Positions 21,371-38,460 of a stretch of DNA of 64,000 bases are shown here, piece after piece. Below the pieces are notes generated by a model. That model was not told where the DNA came from. It was given only the letters and a program-made list of their open reading frames with translations, and searched no databases. The position numbers were made by a program, and so were the translations under genes. Source of the stretch: Ailanthus altissimus (taxonomy: Eukaryota; Streptophyta; Magnoliopsida; Sapindales; Simaroubaceae); the NCBI GenBank assembly GCA_946807835.1, contig OX327684.1, forward strand, positions 19,120,501-19,184,500, read 5' to 3'. The first letter of the stretch is position 1; the number at the start of each line of letters is the position of its first letter.

Positions 21371-24068
21371 TGTTGGATCTAATATACGTATGAGTGTATG
21401 TATGTGCAATTATGTTTATTGTTTAAATATGTATCATATACGAATTTAAATCTACGGAAGCGTGAAACATGCAATAAACACAATAAATAAATATATTAAT
21501 CACATTAATATATTAAAAAGGTTATAGAACTTACCACAATGTGTAACGTTATACACATTTTTTTGGAGTCCGCATGGAGACCAACTCGTGTGCAGTTCTA
21601 GTCACTAACACGGTGGCCTTGGTGAGTTAGAACAGCAGTCCTATATTCAGTCCGGAATTAACTCTTAATCCCTAAAATGACCGAGAGTATGTTTATATCA
21701 TTTTCTTCAAAAGGATAAGAAAATAAGAGTTTGAAGCAATCTAGCATTGCTTCCATTGGAAGCATAGAGAAAATAAAACAATTTTATTTTTCTATTTTTT
21801 TCTTCTTTTTTCTCTTTTTTCTCTTTCTCGGGTAACCTTTGCCCAAATTGCATACACTCATCTCTCCTTCTCTATCTCTCTCTTTATATACATATATATA
21901 ATATAATATATTATATAATATAAAAAGAGAGATATTTGATTATTTAACAATTAAATAATCAAAATAAAAAATGAACATTTTGCCCCTCATAAATAGTTAC
22001 TAAGTTCACCCTTTAGTGGGTTTTGTTGGCACAGCAGGATCTAAGGCACGTGGGTGTATGCATGTGCAATTGTGTCTAGTGCCTAACGCAGCGAAAATAT
22101 AAATTTTGTAATAAATACAATAAATAAATATATTAATCACATTAATATATTTATAAAGTGATTAATACTAGTCACCAATTCGGTGGGCTTGGTGAGTTAG
22201 AACAGCAGCTCCATATTTAGCCTGGGATTAACTCTTAATCACCAAAATGGCCGGAAGTGAATTTACATCATTTTCTCCAAAAGGATAAGAAATGAAGAAT
22301 TTAGAGCAATTCATAATTACTCTAATTGAAAGCAGAGGGAAAATAAAAAAAATTCATTTTTTCTCTCTTCCCTTTTTTTTTTCTTTCTTTTCTTCTTTCT
22401 CTTTTCTTTCTTCTCCATTTCTCTATCTCCCATCTCTCCCTCTCGTCCGAAATGGCCAATTCTTGCTTCTCTTCCTTTCTTTTGCTTCTTTATATATATA
22501 TAAAATATAATATAATATAAAATATATATAATATATAATATTATATAATAATATATATTATATAATATAAAAAGGAGAGAGAGAGAATGATTATTTAACA
22601 ATTAAATAATCATAGTGTCGTGACCATTTTGCCCCTTATAAATAGTTACCAACTTTACCTCCTAGTGGGTCTCACTAAATTTCACACTTAGGTAAACTCA
22701 ACTGAGAGTCCACAATACGCTACGTGTCCTTATACAATTAGTAAATAACAATTATTAACTAATTATTGTATTTAATATCTAAATACAGTCATGCACGTAT
22801 TCCCGTAAAATCATTGAATATTGCTGGATTAAACAATTTAATTTGGCACACTGTTCTAGTGCACAACGAGTACACTCTATATTGCGAAACTCCCTAGGTC
22901 CTACGCCTGATTCGTCAAATGAAACTATTCCATGAGTCCGTGAGCAATGCCCCACGCACACGTCACGAATATACAAATCAGCGTGTTAAACCATACAAGC
23001 TGATGTTATAACGCATACGTATAGTCCTTCCGTCATGATATCCAGGATGTACGGGGATATAGATTATCACCGTCAAATCCCCATTGCTCATCCATGTCTT
23101 ATCTCCAGACTTGTATCTCAATGAACAATATGCGCAAACTCCTTTGTCATATTGTTCCACCCTGTTGGAACTCTTTCCCGTGATGATTGCTTGTGGCCAC
23201 AAGATTTTCTGAAATACATTCTCGAAGCATCTGGATATCAAATTCTATATAAGAGCTAACGATTCCCATATCTGTACGCACCAGACTTTATAAGCATCGG
23301 ACTATACCCAACGACACCCAGCGGTCACACTATGAAAGGTCTATGATATGTGTGGAACCAAAGTATGGTGGATTACTTACAAGCCTACCGTGGCACTCAG
23401 GTTAAAGGACCACGTATACTACTCAACTCGAGAGGACCCTCCGTTGACAACTTACATTAAATGTCTATCGGAGGCCCTCGTGAGTCTATCCCATATCCAG
23501 TCCTAACTGGACACCCATATGTCAATACGAGCTCCAAGCTCATGGTCAGTCAGGAACGACCATCTATACTCGACAAATACGACATATGATGATCTATATA
23601 TAAAGGTATTCACCGATAGACCCGCATCGGTAGAAATAGATCAGGGACTATTATTCGAGAATATACTTGCGCAACATACATTTTTTGGCACCCGATTGTA
23701 ACTCTTGTAACTATACAGTTACTAGTATATTCCCAGGTCTATGTCCCATTACAGACAAGACTCCAACTCTTTGATCTACTGAGTATTATAACCAACTAAT
23801 ACTTAACTGTGCTAACATTTAGTAATTATATCTCTCAGCGTGGTTAATTATAAACTCTTATATAAACTCTTTTAGATCTGATCCGAACCCCTTTAGATCT
23901 TCTACAATGTCTGCAACGTTACATGCATAATACCATATATATGAGTATTAGTGATTTAATGGGTATTAATAATTTAATGGGTATTAGTGATTTAATGGGA
24001 ATGTATACTTATATAAAGACACAAGTACATGTACATTCAGAAATGTCACGTAAATACTGACCCTAATA
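21371..24068 (+). mobile_element. Composite LTR, 2698 bp, with intact target-site duplication
   Basis: It starts TGTTGGATCTAATATACG and ends ATACTGACCCTAATA. It is flanked by CTATA on both sides (21366-21370, 24069-24073), a perfect 5-bp target duplication inside the tandem repeat. It is not one LTR. 21371-22023 is the 5' part of one copy, which stops after TTTAGTGGGTTT, and a second copy starts at 22024 with TGTTGGCACAGCAGG and runs to the end. The same landmarks (GGTGAGTTAGAACAGCAG, AGTTAC, TGCCCCT) occur once in each part. No PBS, gag or pol is inside. Same family as 4635-7078 and 8559-10330. Confidence 0.82.
22024..24068 (+). repeat. Second, near-complete LTR copy inside the composite
   Basis: This part is 2045 bp with TG at its start and the family terminus at its end. 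A pyrimidine-rich tract (22375-22445) is followed by a TA-rich stretch (22490-22570). GTGCACAACGAGTACACTC at 22859-22877 and CACGCACACGTCACGAATA at 22952-22970 mark the part conserved in all three family members. Confidence 0.7.
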
Positions 24069-24180
24069 CTATAAAAATGAGATACATATCCCACAAAATA
24101 AAAAAAAAAAATTCATAAAAATATAATACAAAAAAAAAATAGAATAAAGAAACTACCTAAAAAGAAAAAGAAATACACAC
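24069..24180. repeat. Remainder of the tandem repeat unit split by the composite LTR
   Basis: After the target duplication CTATA the sequence resumes the tandem-repeat pattern of 20917-21370 and ends in A-rich DNA. Confidence 0.65.
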
Positions 24181-24559
24181 TTGATCACTCAACCGAACCA
24201 TCGTATCGTTAATTATAAATTATTTTTATCTTCATTCTACACTTTTCTTATTAAATTATATATTTTTATTTTATAATGTGTACTATTTAATTATTAATTG
24301 TCTTGAATAACTACAACTGTTTTTTTACTAATCAAATGATTGAATAAATATTTATTTATCTTTTTCAAATAAATTCAAATAAATAGTTGAAACTTAAAAT
24401 TTCAAATAAATACTTAAAATATAAACTTAAGATAATAATAATAAAACTTGAGTTCAAACAGAATATGGTGTTATATAAGAGAAAATCAAAATAAGAGTGT
24501 CATTTGGGCGATAAAAATGAAAAGTTAAAGTTTGATACTCATATTATTAATAAGCCCTT

Positions 24560-24880
24560 TAGTTCACAGAATTACATGAAGACCCAAAAGTACACGTGTA
24601 GGGCCAACTTCTCATCACGAACGGTAGTTATTGAAAACACAAACGTGGAATTATAATTTAATCGGTAACGCAATCAGTTAAAGGTCGTTGACCGGTGAGA
24701 GAGTGACACGTAGAAGGTGTAAGCTGGCAAGCAAAGACTCGCCCTACGTTGATGTGACACAACAAGACGCAGTGCCACGTGACTAAGAAAGCAGAAGTAG
24801 TCAGTGAGTCCCGTCACAGACCTAACCCACCTTTAACTTACGTTCCAAAACCCACTTGAACTTCACTTCTTTTTCACTTT
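24560..24880. promoter_or_regulatory. G-box and W-box containing GC-richer island
   Basis: It stands out from AT-rich surroundings. It contains CACGTG at 24593-24598 and 24776-24781, GACACGT near 24705, and a W-box core TTGAC at 24688-24692. No open frame is credible. It may be a distal part of the PP2CA upstream region that was moved away by the 2.7-kb LTR insertion; that is inference. Confidence 0.4.
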
Positions 24881-27017
24881 TCAGTTGCCTAAATGAAATT
24901 AAAATATATATATATATATTTTCATTATTTTGCTGAAAACAATATATATGTTTATTTAAGGGATATTAATACCGTTATTTTCGTACAAATTATATTTTAA
25001 TAACAGTTTTAATTTTAAATTATATTGTCAGCCTTTTATTTAATTTAAAAAATTAAAAATAACTTTATATTTTAAAATATTTTAATTATTTATTTGATAA
25101 AAGAAATATCATCCAGAGAATATTTTTATTTTTTTAATTAAATAAAAAAAATATAATTAAAATTAAAATCATCACTAATATATAATTTGTTCTAACTTTT
25201 GCGGGGATGACAATGTTAATACCTGGTTATTTAATGAATAATATGTTTTTAAGTAATTAATTTTTTTTCATAAAAAATCTAATACTGGTTCTTCCTTATC
25301 AATTTTTAAAAGGAAATAATTAATGTTGATATTTTGAAGACTTGGAATTACATAACAAAAAGGAGCGGCGATTGTTTATGTCACAACATTAATTATTTTA
25401 TTTATTATAATAATTCATAATATGTGTAAGTACGAAGGAAGACAGTGGCATGTGACAGTAACGAGGCGTGTGTTTGAAAAGTGAAGAGGTAACTATAGAT
25501 ATTTTTGGTCTCTATATTTTTATTGAAATACTCTTTTAATTTTTAATATTTTAAAAATATCAATTATGTCTTTTAAAGATTAAAATAATTATATTTTAAA
25601 GATTAAAATAGTAAAAAAAATAGTGTTAATGATGAAAATAATAGTAATTTTTTTTAAAAATATATAATTGATAAATTTTAAAATATTATAAATTAAATAA
25701 GTAATTATAAAAAAATTAAAGTGATAATTTTCTTAATATTTATCTAGGCATCTATGATGCTATAATAGTTATTTTAGTGATTTTTTTGTTGAAGATTTTT
25801 TTCTTCTTGCTTGAGTTCAAAAAATTCTTTTAATTTTTAATTCAATATGGATAACACATTTTGTTGGAAGTATTTATCACAATTTTTTATATTTTTATTG
25901 AAGATATTTTTCTTCTTTAGTGATACACTTGCTTGAGTTATACTACTTTTCCTGTCCGCTATTATTATCCAACCAATTAATAATAGAATCACAAACTCTT
26001 TTCACCTCAAAAATCATCGTCTCAATTCTCAAGCCATATATATGAAATGTGCATGTTAAAATGGTTTAAAAGTTAGCGTGATAGAAACCACCCCAAATTA
26101 ACACCTTATTTAGTATAGATTTTGATATATTTAACATTTTTAAGGTTCAAAAATTTTATATGGAAAATTTCTCATTTGTTACATCTAAACAAAATGTAGA
26201 AACCAGGATATTTATTACAATCATCACCCTATTAAGTTGTTACCCCACGTAAGAAAAGAGTAAAAATATAGATGAATTTATATGAAGAATGATCATATCA
26301 TATATATATAATATGATAATTTTTTAAGTTAGATGTTAGACTCTTGATCCAATTTTTTAACAGTAATATCAAAGTTGAATTTTGAAGTTTAGAAGTGCAA
26401 TAGACACTCAAATATATAAAATAAAACCCGAATGTTGCTCTTCTCTCAATAAAAATTTTATTCAAAAAAAGGATTGTTGAACCACTTAAAAAAATAGTGA
26501 GAATATAAAAAAATTTATAAAAAAAACTACAATTTAATAAATTAATCTTTTAAATTATATATTAAATCCTTGACCCAATTCCCTAACACACCCAACTTCA
26601 TACTTACTATGAATTTATAGTGGAGTTAACTCTTTACCCAAATCCAGAGATTATTGAGAGAAGAGGGTGCTTTTTTTTTTCCCCATCTTTCATGAAAGCA
26701 AGATTTGGAAGATATGATTGTTGGGAGCTTTGTGGACACATCAAAATGACCGCAACTGTTAGAAATGTGCAAGTAATGGCGCATCAAAATGAAATGACTC
26801 CAACAATCTCATGATATGAATGGCAACAATAGGATTTGTATTGTACTGAATAAAATCGACAGAAGTTCATGCTGGACAAACGAATTGTACCCTACGTCAC
26901 AAGGGAATAGTAGCCATATAACAAGAGAATTTGATAGAACAATACTGGGATCATGTTACTTTTTTGGATGAAGGGATCCAGGATATTATATGTTTATTGA
27001 GAGCGAAGAGGCCGATT
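24881..27017. other. AT-rich intergenic DNA; no gene seen
   Basis: Long A/T tracts and a (TA) run near 24905. The last ~0.4 kb is probably the former 3' flank of the dehydrogenase pseudogene. No feature recognised. Confidence 0.5.
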
Positions 27018-31550
<4,533 letters not shown>

Positions 31551-32824
31551 GATTCTTCTTCTTCTTCAGAAACTTCACTCTTTTATTATCTCTCTTTCAC
31601 TCTTCCGTGTTTGAGGGATTTGTTTGTTCTGGAGATAATATCGTCGACACTATACTAAATTATCCGTCGTCAGACAATTCAGGACAAGATGACAAGAGCA
31701 GTCATCTGGATTTGGTCTTATCTAAACTTTGACAAAACTTCAACCCGCTGGCGTCGTTTTGTTGTTCTTTAAAAAAAATATTAAATGCCATATTCATTCA
31801 CGCTCTGCTTGGTTGGGTCTTCAAGCTACTAGTTTGGACCCCTCGACCCAAGTCTGAGTGAACCCAATATGATGCATTTGTTCGAGCTGTCGGGTCGATG
31901 TTCAGTTGAATGGATTTACAAGGTTGACTTTTCTAACAATATAACTTCTGTTTTCAGATTACTTTTAATCTCCCACTCTATTTTGTTTAATTTTACTACA
32001 ATCAAAGAGAATGATACAGTGAAGAATTAATCATTAAGTCATCCCAACTTTATTCATGAGTGGTTTATTTCAAAATATATATATATATTTATAATAAAAT
32101 AATATTATATTTTTTAAAATAATATTTTAAAATTTTTATTTTTAATAATATATCAAATAATTATTAATTAATAAAATAGTATAATAAATAAATTTAAAAA
32201 TTACATCAATTCATTATTTAATATATTAATTTTTTTTTAAAAATTAAGATAATATTTAAAAAATATAACATTATTTTTTATAATATATCAATAGTATGAT
32301 ATATATCCATTTCAAATAAAACTCTTTCATTAGATATAGTGATGGGCACTCAAATTCACCACATATTCATATCGTTCAAATACAGGAAATCATCAATAAT
32401 GATAATCACTATATGTATTTTATTTACATTATTTACCTCAACATAAAATTTTGAACTTTCTTTGAGCAACCAAGGCTGTAAAAAATTCGATGCAAATTGA
32501 TCCAAACAATTAATACACAACCAATAACCCATCAAAACAATATATTATAGTGAACGAAAAATCAAAATTTTACAGTCACTGTATTAAAGAGACCCACAAA
32601 AGCTTAAAAGAATAACACCGCATCATTCTCTCTGGAAATTGCTATAATGAAACGAAAGACAGCAACATTGAAACAGATGCATCAAGCCCCATGTGCACCC
32701 CTTGGCTAAATTCACGACTACACTTCAAAATCCCACCGAGTCTTGAGTCAGATTCACAAAAAAGAACAAGCTAATAAGTCAGCTACTTTAACGCCTTAAC
32801 CACTAAAAACTCTTTTAGACTGTC
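31551..32824. other. Former promoter region, then AT-rich DNA; no gene seen
   Basis: 31551-31950 is less AT-rich and upstream of the dead dehydrogenase. 32060-32330 is almost pure A/T. Nothing else was recognised before the MULE end at 32825. Confidence 0.45.
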
Positions 32825-33530
32825 GGGTCTATTATTAAAACGACCCAATTAGTTCCCATCGTTTAAAGATATTAGTAAGTCTCTTTAAAGATATTGATCC
32901 AAATAGTGAAATTGAATCTAACACATCCTTATATATAATTCAATTACGTCAAAAAGCCTAGAATCTATATTTTTCACTCGAAGACAGATAAAAATCTAGT
33001 CCGATAAATTGTGAGTATTTTTCAACAAATAAGAAAACATGCAAAAACTATAAACATGTTTAAATTATAATTTCAACTTCTTTCTTGATTATTATTTCTG
33101 AGTTTTAATATGGTTATGAGTTTGGATGCATTACATCATACATGGTTTCACATACACATAAATCATGTTTCAAATTCGATTCTATCATTATATAAATATA
33201 TTATTTTAAAGAATTAAGCATTCAATTGGATACAATTATACTCGATTCCTTAGAAAATTCTCTAAGAGCATCCCTAAGCATCCAATTACCTTTTTGCTGT
33301 CTTAAAAATACTCTCCACATACTAGCATCATTCTTTTCGATCAAACATTAATTTGAGTGTCGGAGTATAATTTTTAACAGGAGGACGTGTTGTTCTTACA
33401 AATCTCAGAAGAGTGAGAAAGCAAAAAGAAGATAGATGATGTTATTATTATGAAATTAAAGAAAACTCGAGGGGAAGAGGTAACTTTGTAAAGTTCCAAA
33501 TCGAAGAATTTCATTAACACTGTCTGTGAG
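32825..33530 (+). repeat. Left terminal inverted repeat of the MULE
   Basis: It pairs with the reverse complement of 39790-40496 along ~0.7 kb: AAAAAGCCTAGAATC, TTTCTTGATTATTATTTCTGA, GAGCATCCCTAAGCATCCAA and AAAATACTCTCCACA are shared with few changes. The copy at 15260-15873 belongs to the same family. Confidence 0.85.
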
Positions 33531-33595
33531 AAAGTTTTAGAAGGAGAAATTTAACAAATCATGTGAGAAAGTTTTAGAAGGAGAAATTTAACAAA
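33525..33595 (+). repeat. 34-bp perfect direct repeat, period 37
   Basis: Two identical copies (33525-33558 and 33562-33595), starting TGTGAGAAAGTTTTAG and ending ATTTAACAAA, just inside the left TIR. Confidence 0.92.
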
Positions 33596-33984
33596 CCAAC
33601 TGAACAATCACTCATCTGACCCAGATAACATTGAGAATGAAGATCCAATGCTTCCGAATTGGCTACCCTCAAAAATGAATTTCCTACCAGCGTGGCATTA
33701 ATCAAATAAATAATTATTAAAGAGAAATATTAAAGTGCGAGATAAGATAACGATATTGGAAACAGACATAGATTAAGAGAAAGATCTCGAAGACGAAACA
33801 CTTCAGGATAATAAACATAAATAGACTCCAATAATAGGGGTTCTTGACAACAATCTCCCAAAAAACTTTATTCAAAATAGAGTTAGAAACCCCATCTCAT
33901 AAGTATTTAAGAAACTAGAAGGTGAAGATATAAAAGCCTACATCCTCAAGGAAGTAGGTGAGATGTACACGAGGAAAAAACATT

Positions 33985-34262
33985 CTATAAGACTCCTTTT
34001 ATGGGGCATCGTGCCTTATCTTGGGAAGCAACCATCCGTAGGACTTTCTTGGGGGGCCTCGTGTCTTAACTTAGGAAACAACCACTAATAAGACCTCCTT
34101 TGTAAGGTAGGGGGAGGGAGGCTTGTGCCTTAGCTTTAGAAGCAATCATAAAAAAGATTCCTTGGTAAGAAAACTCGTACCTCAGGCTTAGAAGCACACA
34201 AATTAATCAAACTTCTTTAGGAAGGCCATATGCTTTAAGTAAGATGCATAGATGACCTTACT
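33985..34262 (+). repeat. Degenerate ~55-bp tandem array inside the MULE
   Basis: About five units, each with a variant of ATAAGACTCCTTT, a G-rich stretch, CTCGTGCCTTA and GGAAGCAACCA. Units vary from about 50 to 64 bases. The pattern resembles the reverse complement of the 13102-13612 array. Confidence 0.75.
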
Positions 34263-34390
34263 TCTAGGTTTAAGCAATAAACTCTGTAGACACAAGCATC
34301 AAGAGGAACGAACCATCCTAAAAACATAAGGATGACTCACCCAAAACAATTATTATGTACCAGAAATACAACAAGAAGGCTTTTTACAGA

Positions 34391-34425
34391 AGGTGTTTCC
34401 TTCTAGTGACAAGAAGGAAACACCT
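34391..34425 (+). other. Perfect 14-bp-stem hairpin
   Basis: AGGTGTTTCCTTCT (34391-34404) and its exact reverse complement (34412-34425) are separated by 7 bases. The arms are flanked by near-identical CTTTTTACAGA and CTTTTTACAGGA. No T-run terminator function applies in a plant; it is a structural feature of the MULE interior. Confidence 0.9.
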
Positions 34426-34849
34426 CCTTTTTACAGGAAGAAGAAACAACATTCAAGCAACTAAGTCCATAACTTTCTTTAGTCAGAATAGAAATACCTC
34501 CTCTCAAAGAAAGCACAAAAAACATTACTCAAAGATAAGAAATCATATCCAAAAATAAAATAAATACTTCCAACGAATAGCAATACACATCTAAAAAAGG
34601 AAAGGACTTACTCTGATCACATAATTTATTTTCTTTACTTAGTATATTTTAATTACGCATTACATTTTCTTTATTTGGTTTCTTATTATCATATAAAGCA
34701 CTTATCAAATTTTCATCATACCAACAAATACAACAAAGTACAAAAAGGAAAGGGGAGTATATTGGCAAAATTTTCTTTTCATTATTATATAATATACAGT
34801 ATATATGTAGAATAAAATCTAAAAATTGCAAACTTTAAGAGTCAAGTAA

Positions 34850-35720
34850 AATCATCTGATAACTCTAGTGGAAGCTCTATAACATCTAAATCCGCCTCTG
34901 TAGCACTTTCCCTATCCAAGTTATAGTTGATCTAATGATGGTTATCTTCATAATACCTTAAGGACCAACCTTAGTAAAATTTACATACTACATTAAAATC
35001 ACGGGGAAGCTCTCTATATATACTTGGATTATAGCCAAAATGAAATCCCTATTTGAAAATACGGGTTGATGCCATACAAACTTCTTAGTTGAAAACTTCC
35101 TTGGTCGTGTCTAATTTCTTCTTCTATAAATTATCTGAAGCTTCCCTCTGTGTATGGGTAAATACAATAGCCTATGAGGATCCTTCCAAGGCAACCCAAA
35201 GCTCACCTACCACTTCTTGCAATATGGAAACATGCTTTTCAACCAGCTTTAATAAGTTAACCCCCATTATAGGGCGATTAGTAGTTGCTCTCAGCTTGTT
35301 GTGCTTGTTCATTAGTTTCACGTTCGTTGTTGAGAGTTACTCCTAGAGCTTGTAAATAAAACTCTCGAGGGAATCCTTTCCGTATTATAGCTCTTTTACC
35401 TCTACTTTTAAAATATCCTTCCCTTATTTTAGGCTATCTACTTCCCCTTCTAGGAAAGACATTTGGTCTTCATTACTTATGAGGAAAGTTTACATCTTTA
35501 ATCTCTCTCTCAACATTTTTTTATTAACCTGTCTCACTTACTCTAACTCTCTAGATAAATGTACCATGTTCTGCTAAATCTCACTTCCCATAAGAGCTTC
35601 CTCTAATTCGGTTTAGAGCTCATGGTTCTCTTCTTCTAATTGCTGAAGCTTACATCGAGCATAAAATTGTGTGTGCAGAGAAACACTTCCTCTTTAAAAC
35701 TTCAATCTGCTTACTTTCTT
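34850..35720 (-). pseudogene. Decayed coiled-coil-like coding remnant inside the MULE
   Basis: Minus-strand conceptual translation gives charged, heptad-like stretches interrupted by stops: ENHELKTELEEAL, NKKMLRERLKM, ISNEDQMSFLEGEVDSL, KLMNKHNKLRATTNRP and KLVEKHVSILQEVVGELW. This looks like the coiled-coil tail of proteins that follow the gypsy-type putative transposase domain, which is itself present at 40.96-41.5 kb on plus outside the MULE. Identity is tentative. Confidence 0.4.
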
Positions 35721-36199
35721 AATTGCCTAGCTTGATGCTCAGCATTTTAAAGCTTCCTCTTATACACTTTAGCAGTCAGTAGACTAACTTACAAAGCTTG
35801 TGATAGAAAAAAAAAGAATAAAAATAATGAAGAAACTATCAACATCAAATAAGTTCCCACAACATCAAATAAGTTCCCACAAAAAATAACATAACACTTA
35901 CCTTAAATGTGGAAGCAATATTCACACTCTCCCAGTCAGTCACCCGCATATTGAGGACTAGTGACAAATATATCTAGGTAAAAAGTCTCCTTAATATCGT
36001 TGCAGCGCTTTCTTTGTTAATCATAACGATTGTGGATTATTGTATATAGTCGCCAAAATCCCAATTCCACAAGCGGGGAGAAAACTCATTATCAAAGCCA
36101 AAGATGATGAAGAGGTAAAAACCTCATTCTCGAGCTCTTTCCCTGGCTAAGGTTAGCCCCTTCTTCACCTACGACCCCTCCTCTCTCTAATTTCACTGC

Positions 36200-36640
36200 T
36201 TAAGGAATGGTAGAACCCACTGAGTCATTGATCTCCATAGGATCCTCTGCAAAAGTGGAATCTTCAAGAGTCAATAAAACTACAAATAATAAAAGAATTA
36301 TAATATTTTTTTTAAAATTTTGATTTGTTCTTAATTGTTTAAACTGTTTATTGGTTCTAATATGATTTTTTATTTTTATTTTTTGTAGGATGTAATACAT
36401 GTCCAAAAAATATAGAATTTTGACCAATGAGTGGTTTTGAGCATCAATAACATCATACTCTAAGATGTGGACTTTAGATATCATCAAACATAAGTTGATA
36501 GCCACTCAGGCGAAATTGTTCACAGCCACATGTATAGGGCGATATTTAGACTTACAGAATGTTACCCTTTTGATAATCTTGGTTCATGAAATTTTATAGA
36601 GGTAAGTTTAAACTGCCAATGATTTTAAATAAACAAAAGT
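36200..36640 (-). pseudogene. Ulp1/C48 protease-like remnant carried by the MULE
   Basis: Minus translation around 36540-36430 reads RPIHVAVNNFA, a stop (TGA), VAINLCLMISKVHILEYDV. In Ulp1-like C48 peptidases the catalytic histidine region reads PxNxxxxHWVxxxxDLxxxxIxxYDS; a TGG-to-TGA change would account for the stop at the conserved tryptophan, and the YD word follows at the right distance. The histidine itself is not preserved. Several plant MULE groups (Kaonashi-type) carry such a gene beside the transposase, and here the remnant follows the transposase remnant on the same strand. No catalytic Cys segment was recognised. Confidence 0.42.
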
Positions 36641-36679
36641 GCACTTGATACACCCGAAAAAAGTATGTTTTAATATCAA

Positions 36680-38460
36680 TGTTAAAGATGGGAGATTACT
36701 TGCTCGTTTGAGAGTTGATAAAAAATGAATAATTGATTATGGGAGACTACTTTCGAGGTAGAAAGATCCTGACATATAAATATGTAGTAGTTGGTTCAGT
36801 GTGCTTGACTTATAGGAGGTCGACGATGAAGATGCAATAAGATTATGTCTATTCTATTCTATTTCTACTTTCATCATTCACGATAAAACGAGAACGATCG
36901 ATCAGATGAACTATTATACAAGTGAACTTATCATTATACTTCTAAACCTTATTATGGGCACAACTTGTCAAAAAGGATGTCATACCTTTTACAGTCTCTT
37001 GTCTCTAAAAAACTTAATTTTGAATTAACTCTCATATCTATTCAACTAGGGTTGTCAAATGACGAGATTACATATTATTTGCAACAACATTAACGCTCCC
37101 TACAATATTAATAGTTATGATGTCATATCTTCTGAATGCTCTTATTGATCTAGCTCATTTTAAAAAATCAACATTCTCTTCCAAGTATTTTGTTACCTCA
37201 GGTTTCATCTCTTTTATCTTTTTATTTTACTCTTCAAAGTTAGAAAGGAGATATGTCTTCACAATAACAAAATAAGAAGTCATGAATCCCCATTTCTTTT
37301 TCCTATTCGATGGTATCTTGTATTTGTTAACAAATTTTCTTTCAAATGATAGATACATACTTTATAATAGGTATTAAGAAACACCTCTTAAATGACCTTC
37401 ATAATACTAATGTGTCGATTAGATACAAATAATAGATCTTCAATATCACCAAAGACTTCTCAGAGTTTGGCTATAAACTATGCCCTGAAAGTATCATTTT
37501 TGGAAACAATAATTTTCTATACTAATGAACTTTTTTGATTATTTTTATTTTACATACAACCATATGCACTGTACTTATATACGCATCTTTTAAAAACGTT
37601 TTATCAACTACAACATCTAGTTAGATGGATGACTAAAAACCTTTAATGCATAGTCTAAGCGCCATAAAAAAATACACAACATGATTATAATCATCAATTT
37701 TTAAATGAGTGACTATACCCAATTTCTATAGTTTCAACATATAGTATGCATGAAGTAATCTAAACAAATCATCTAGAGTACTAGTGATCAACTTGCATGC
37801 ATGCTCCTTAACTTTCTAAGCAGTAGAATATGTTATCTCTACAAAAAAGCACTTTGCGTATATCAATTTAGATTCTCTTCAGTTTGTAAAATTAACTGAC
37901 TGATGCAAACTTAAATTTTATAATTTTTTAAATAATTCGACTCTTAACTTACCAGTGACTGTTACGCAACTGGTTTAGTTAATATGTATGATCTATATCT
38001 ATTCTATGCATGATGAAACTTTTTCTTGCATTTGTTGACACCGCATTAATCGTTATTTGCATATCTCATAATCATATTTTGCCTAAAAATGATATTTTTT
38101 AAACTTTGAAGCTCTAATTACCCTTAAGTACCAACAAGCTAATAGCTTGATGAAGTTTATTTTTGCTATCATATAACTTCCTCACAAATACATCTCTAAT
38201 CCTAGAACACGATACCTTATCAGATATGGCCAAGTCCGATGGTGGTATTAGAGGAAGAAACTAAAAATAGTTTTTAGTTTCAACATCATCTCCTTTTTTA
38301 TTCAAATTGACATCATCACGCGCCTCATTAAGATAGCTATTTAAAACATAATAATGTCTTTCTTCCGCTAAATCATCCAAATCGTCATATTCTTTTATAT
38401 TATCAGTAATTCCAAGACGATCGGCATCCTTATTTATCCTACTATCATAATGCATATAAG
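36680..38460 (-). pseudogene. MULE transposase pseudogene
   Basis: Minus-strand fragments in collinear order match the MuDR/MULE transposase. An N-terminal MuDR-domain segment has VFVRKLYDSKNKLHQAISL and LVLKGN (about 38080-38200). The DDE-domain start has CIKGF, then LDVVVDKTFLKDAY and VHMVVCKI (about 37540-37670), like the family word VVVDGTHLKG. DLLFVSNRHISIMK and VCIYHLKENLL follow (about 37330-37450), like SDRHxxI and CxxHLKxN. RYDIITINIVGSVNVV (about 37090-37140) is like the RYxIMTTNxxES segment. Stops and frame changes are frequent, and the first Asp of the DDE triad falls in VVVD. The gene is dead. Confidence 0.75.

Noticed and set aside
22317..22601. Frame rich in Lys/Arg/Glu and Tyr/Ile
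   Set aside because: Translation of a purine tract and a TA-rich tract inside an LTR.
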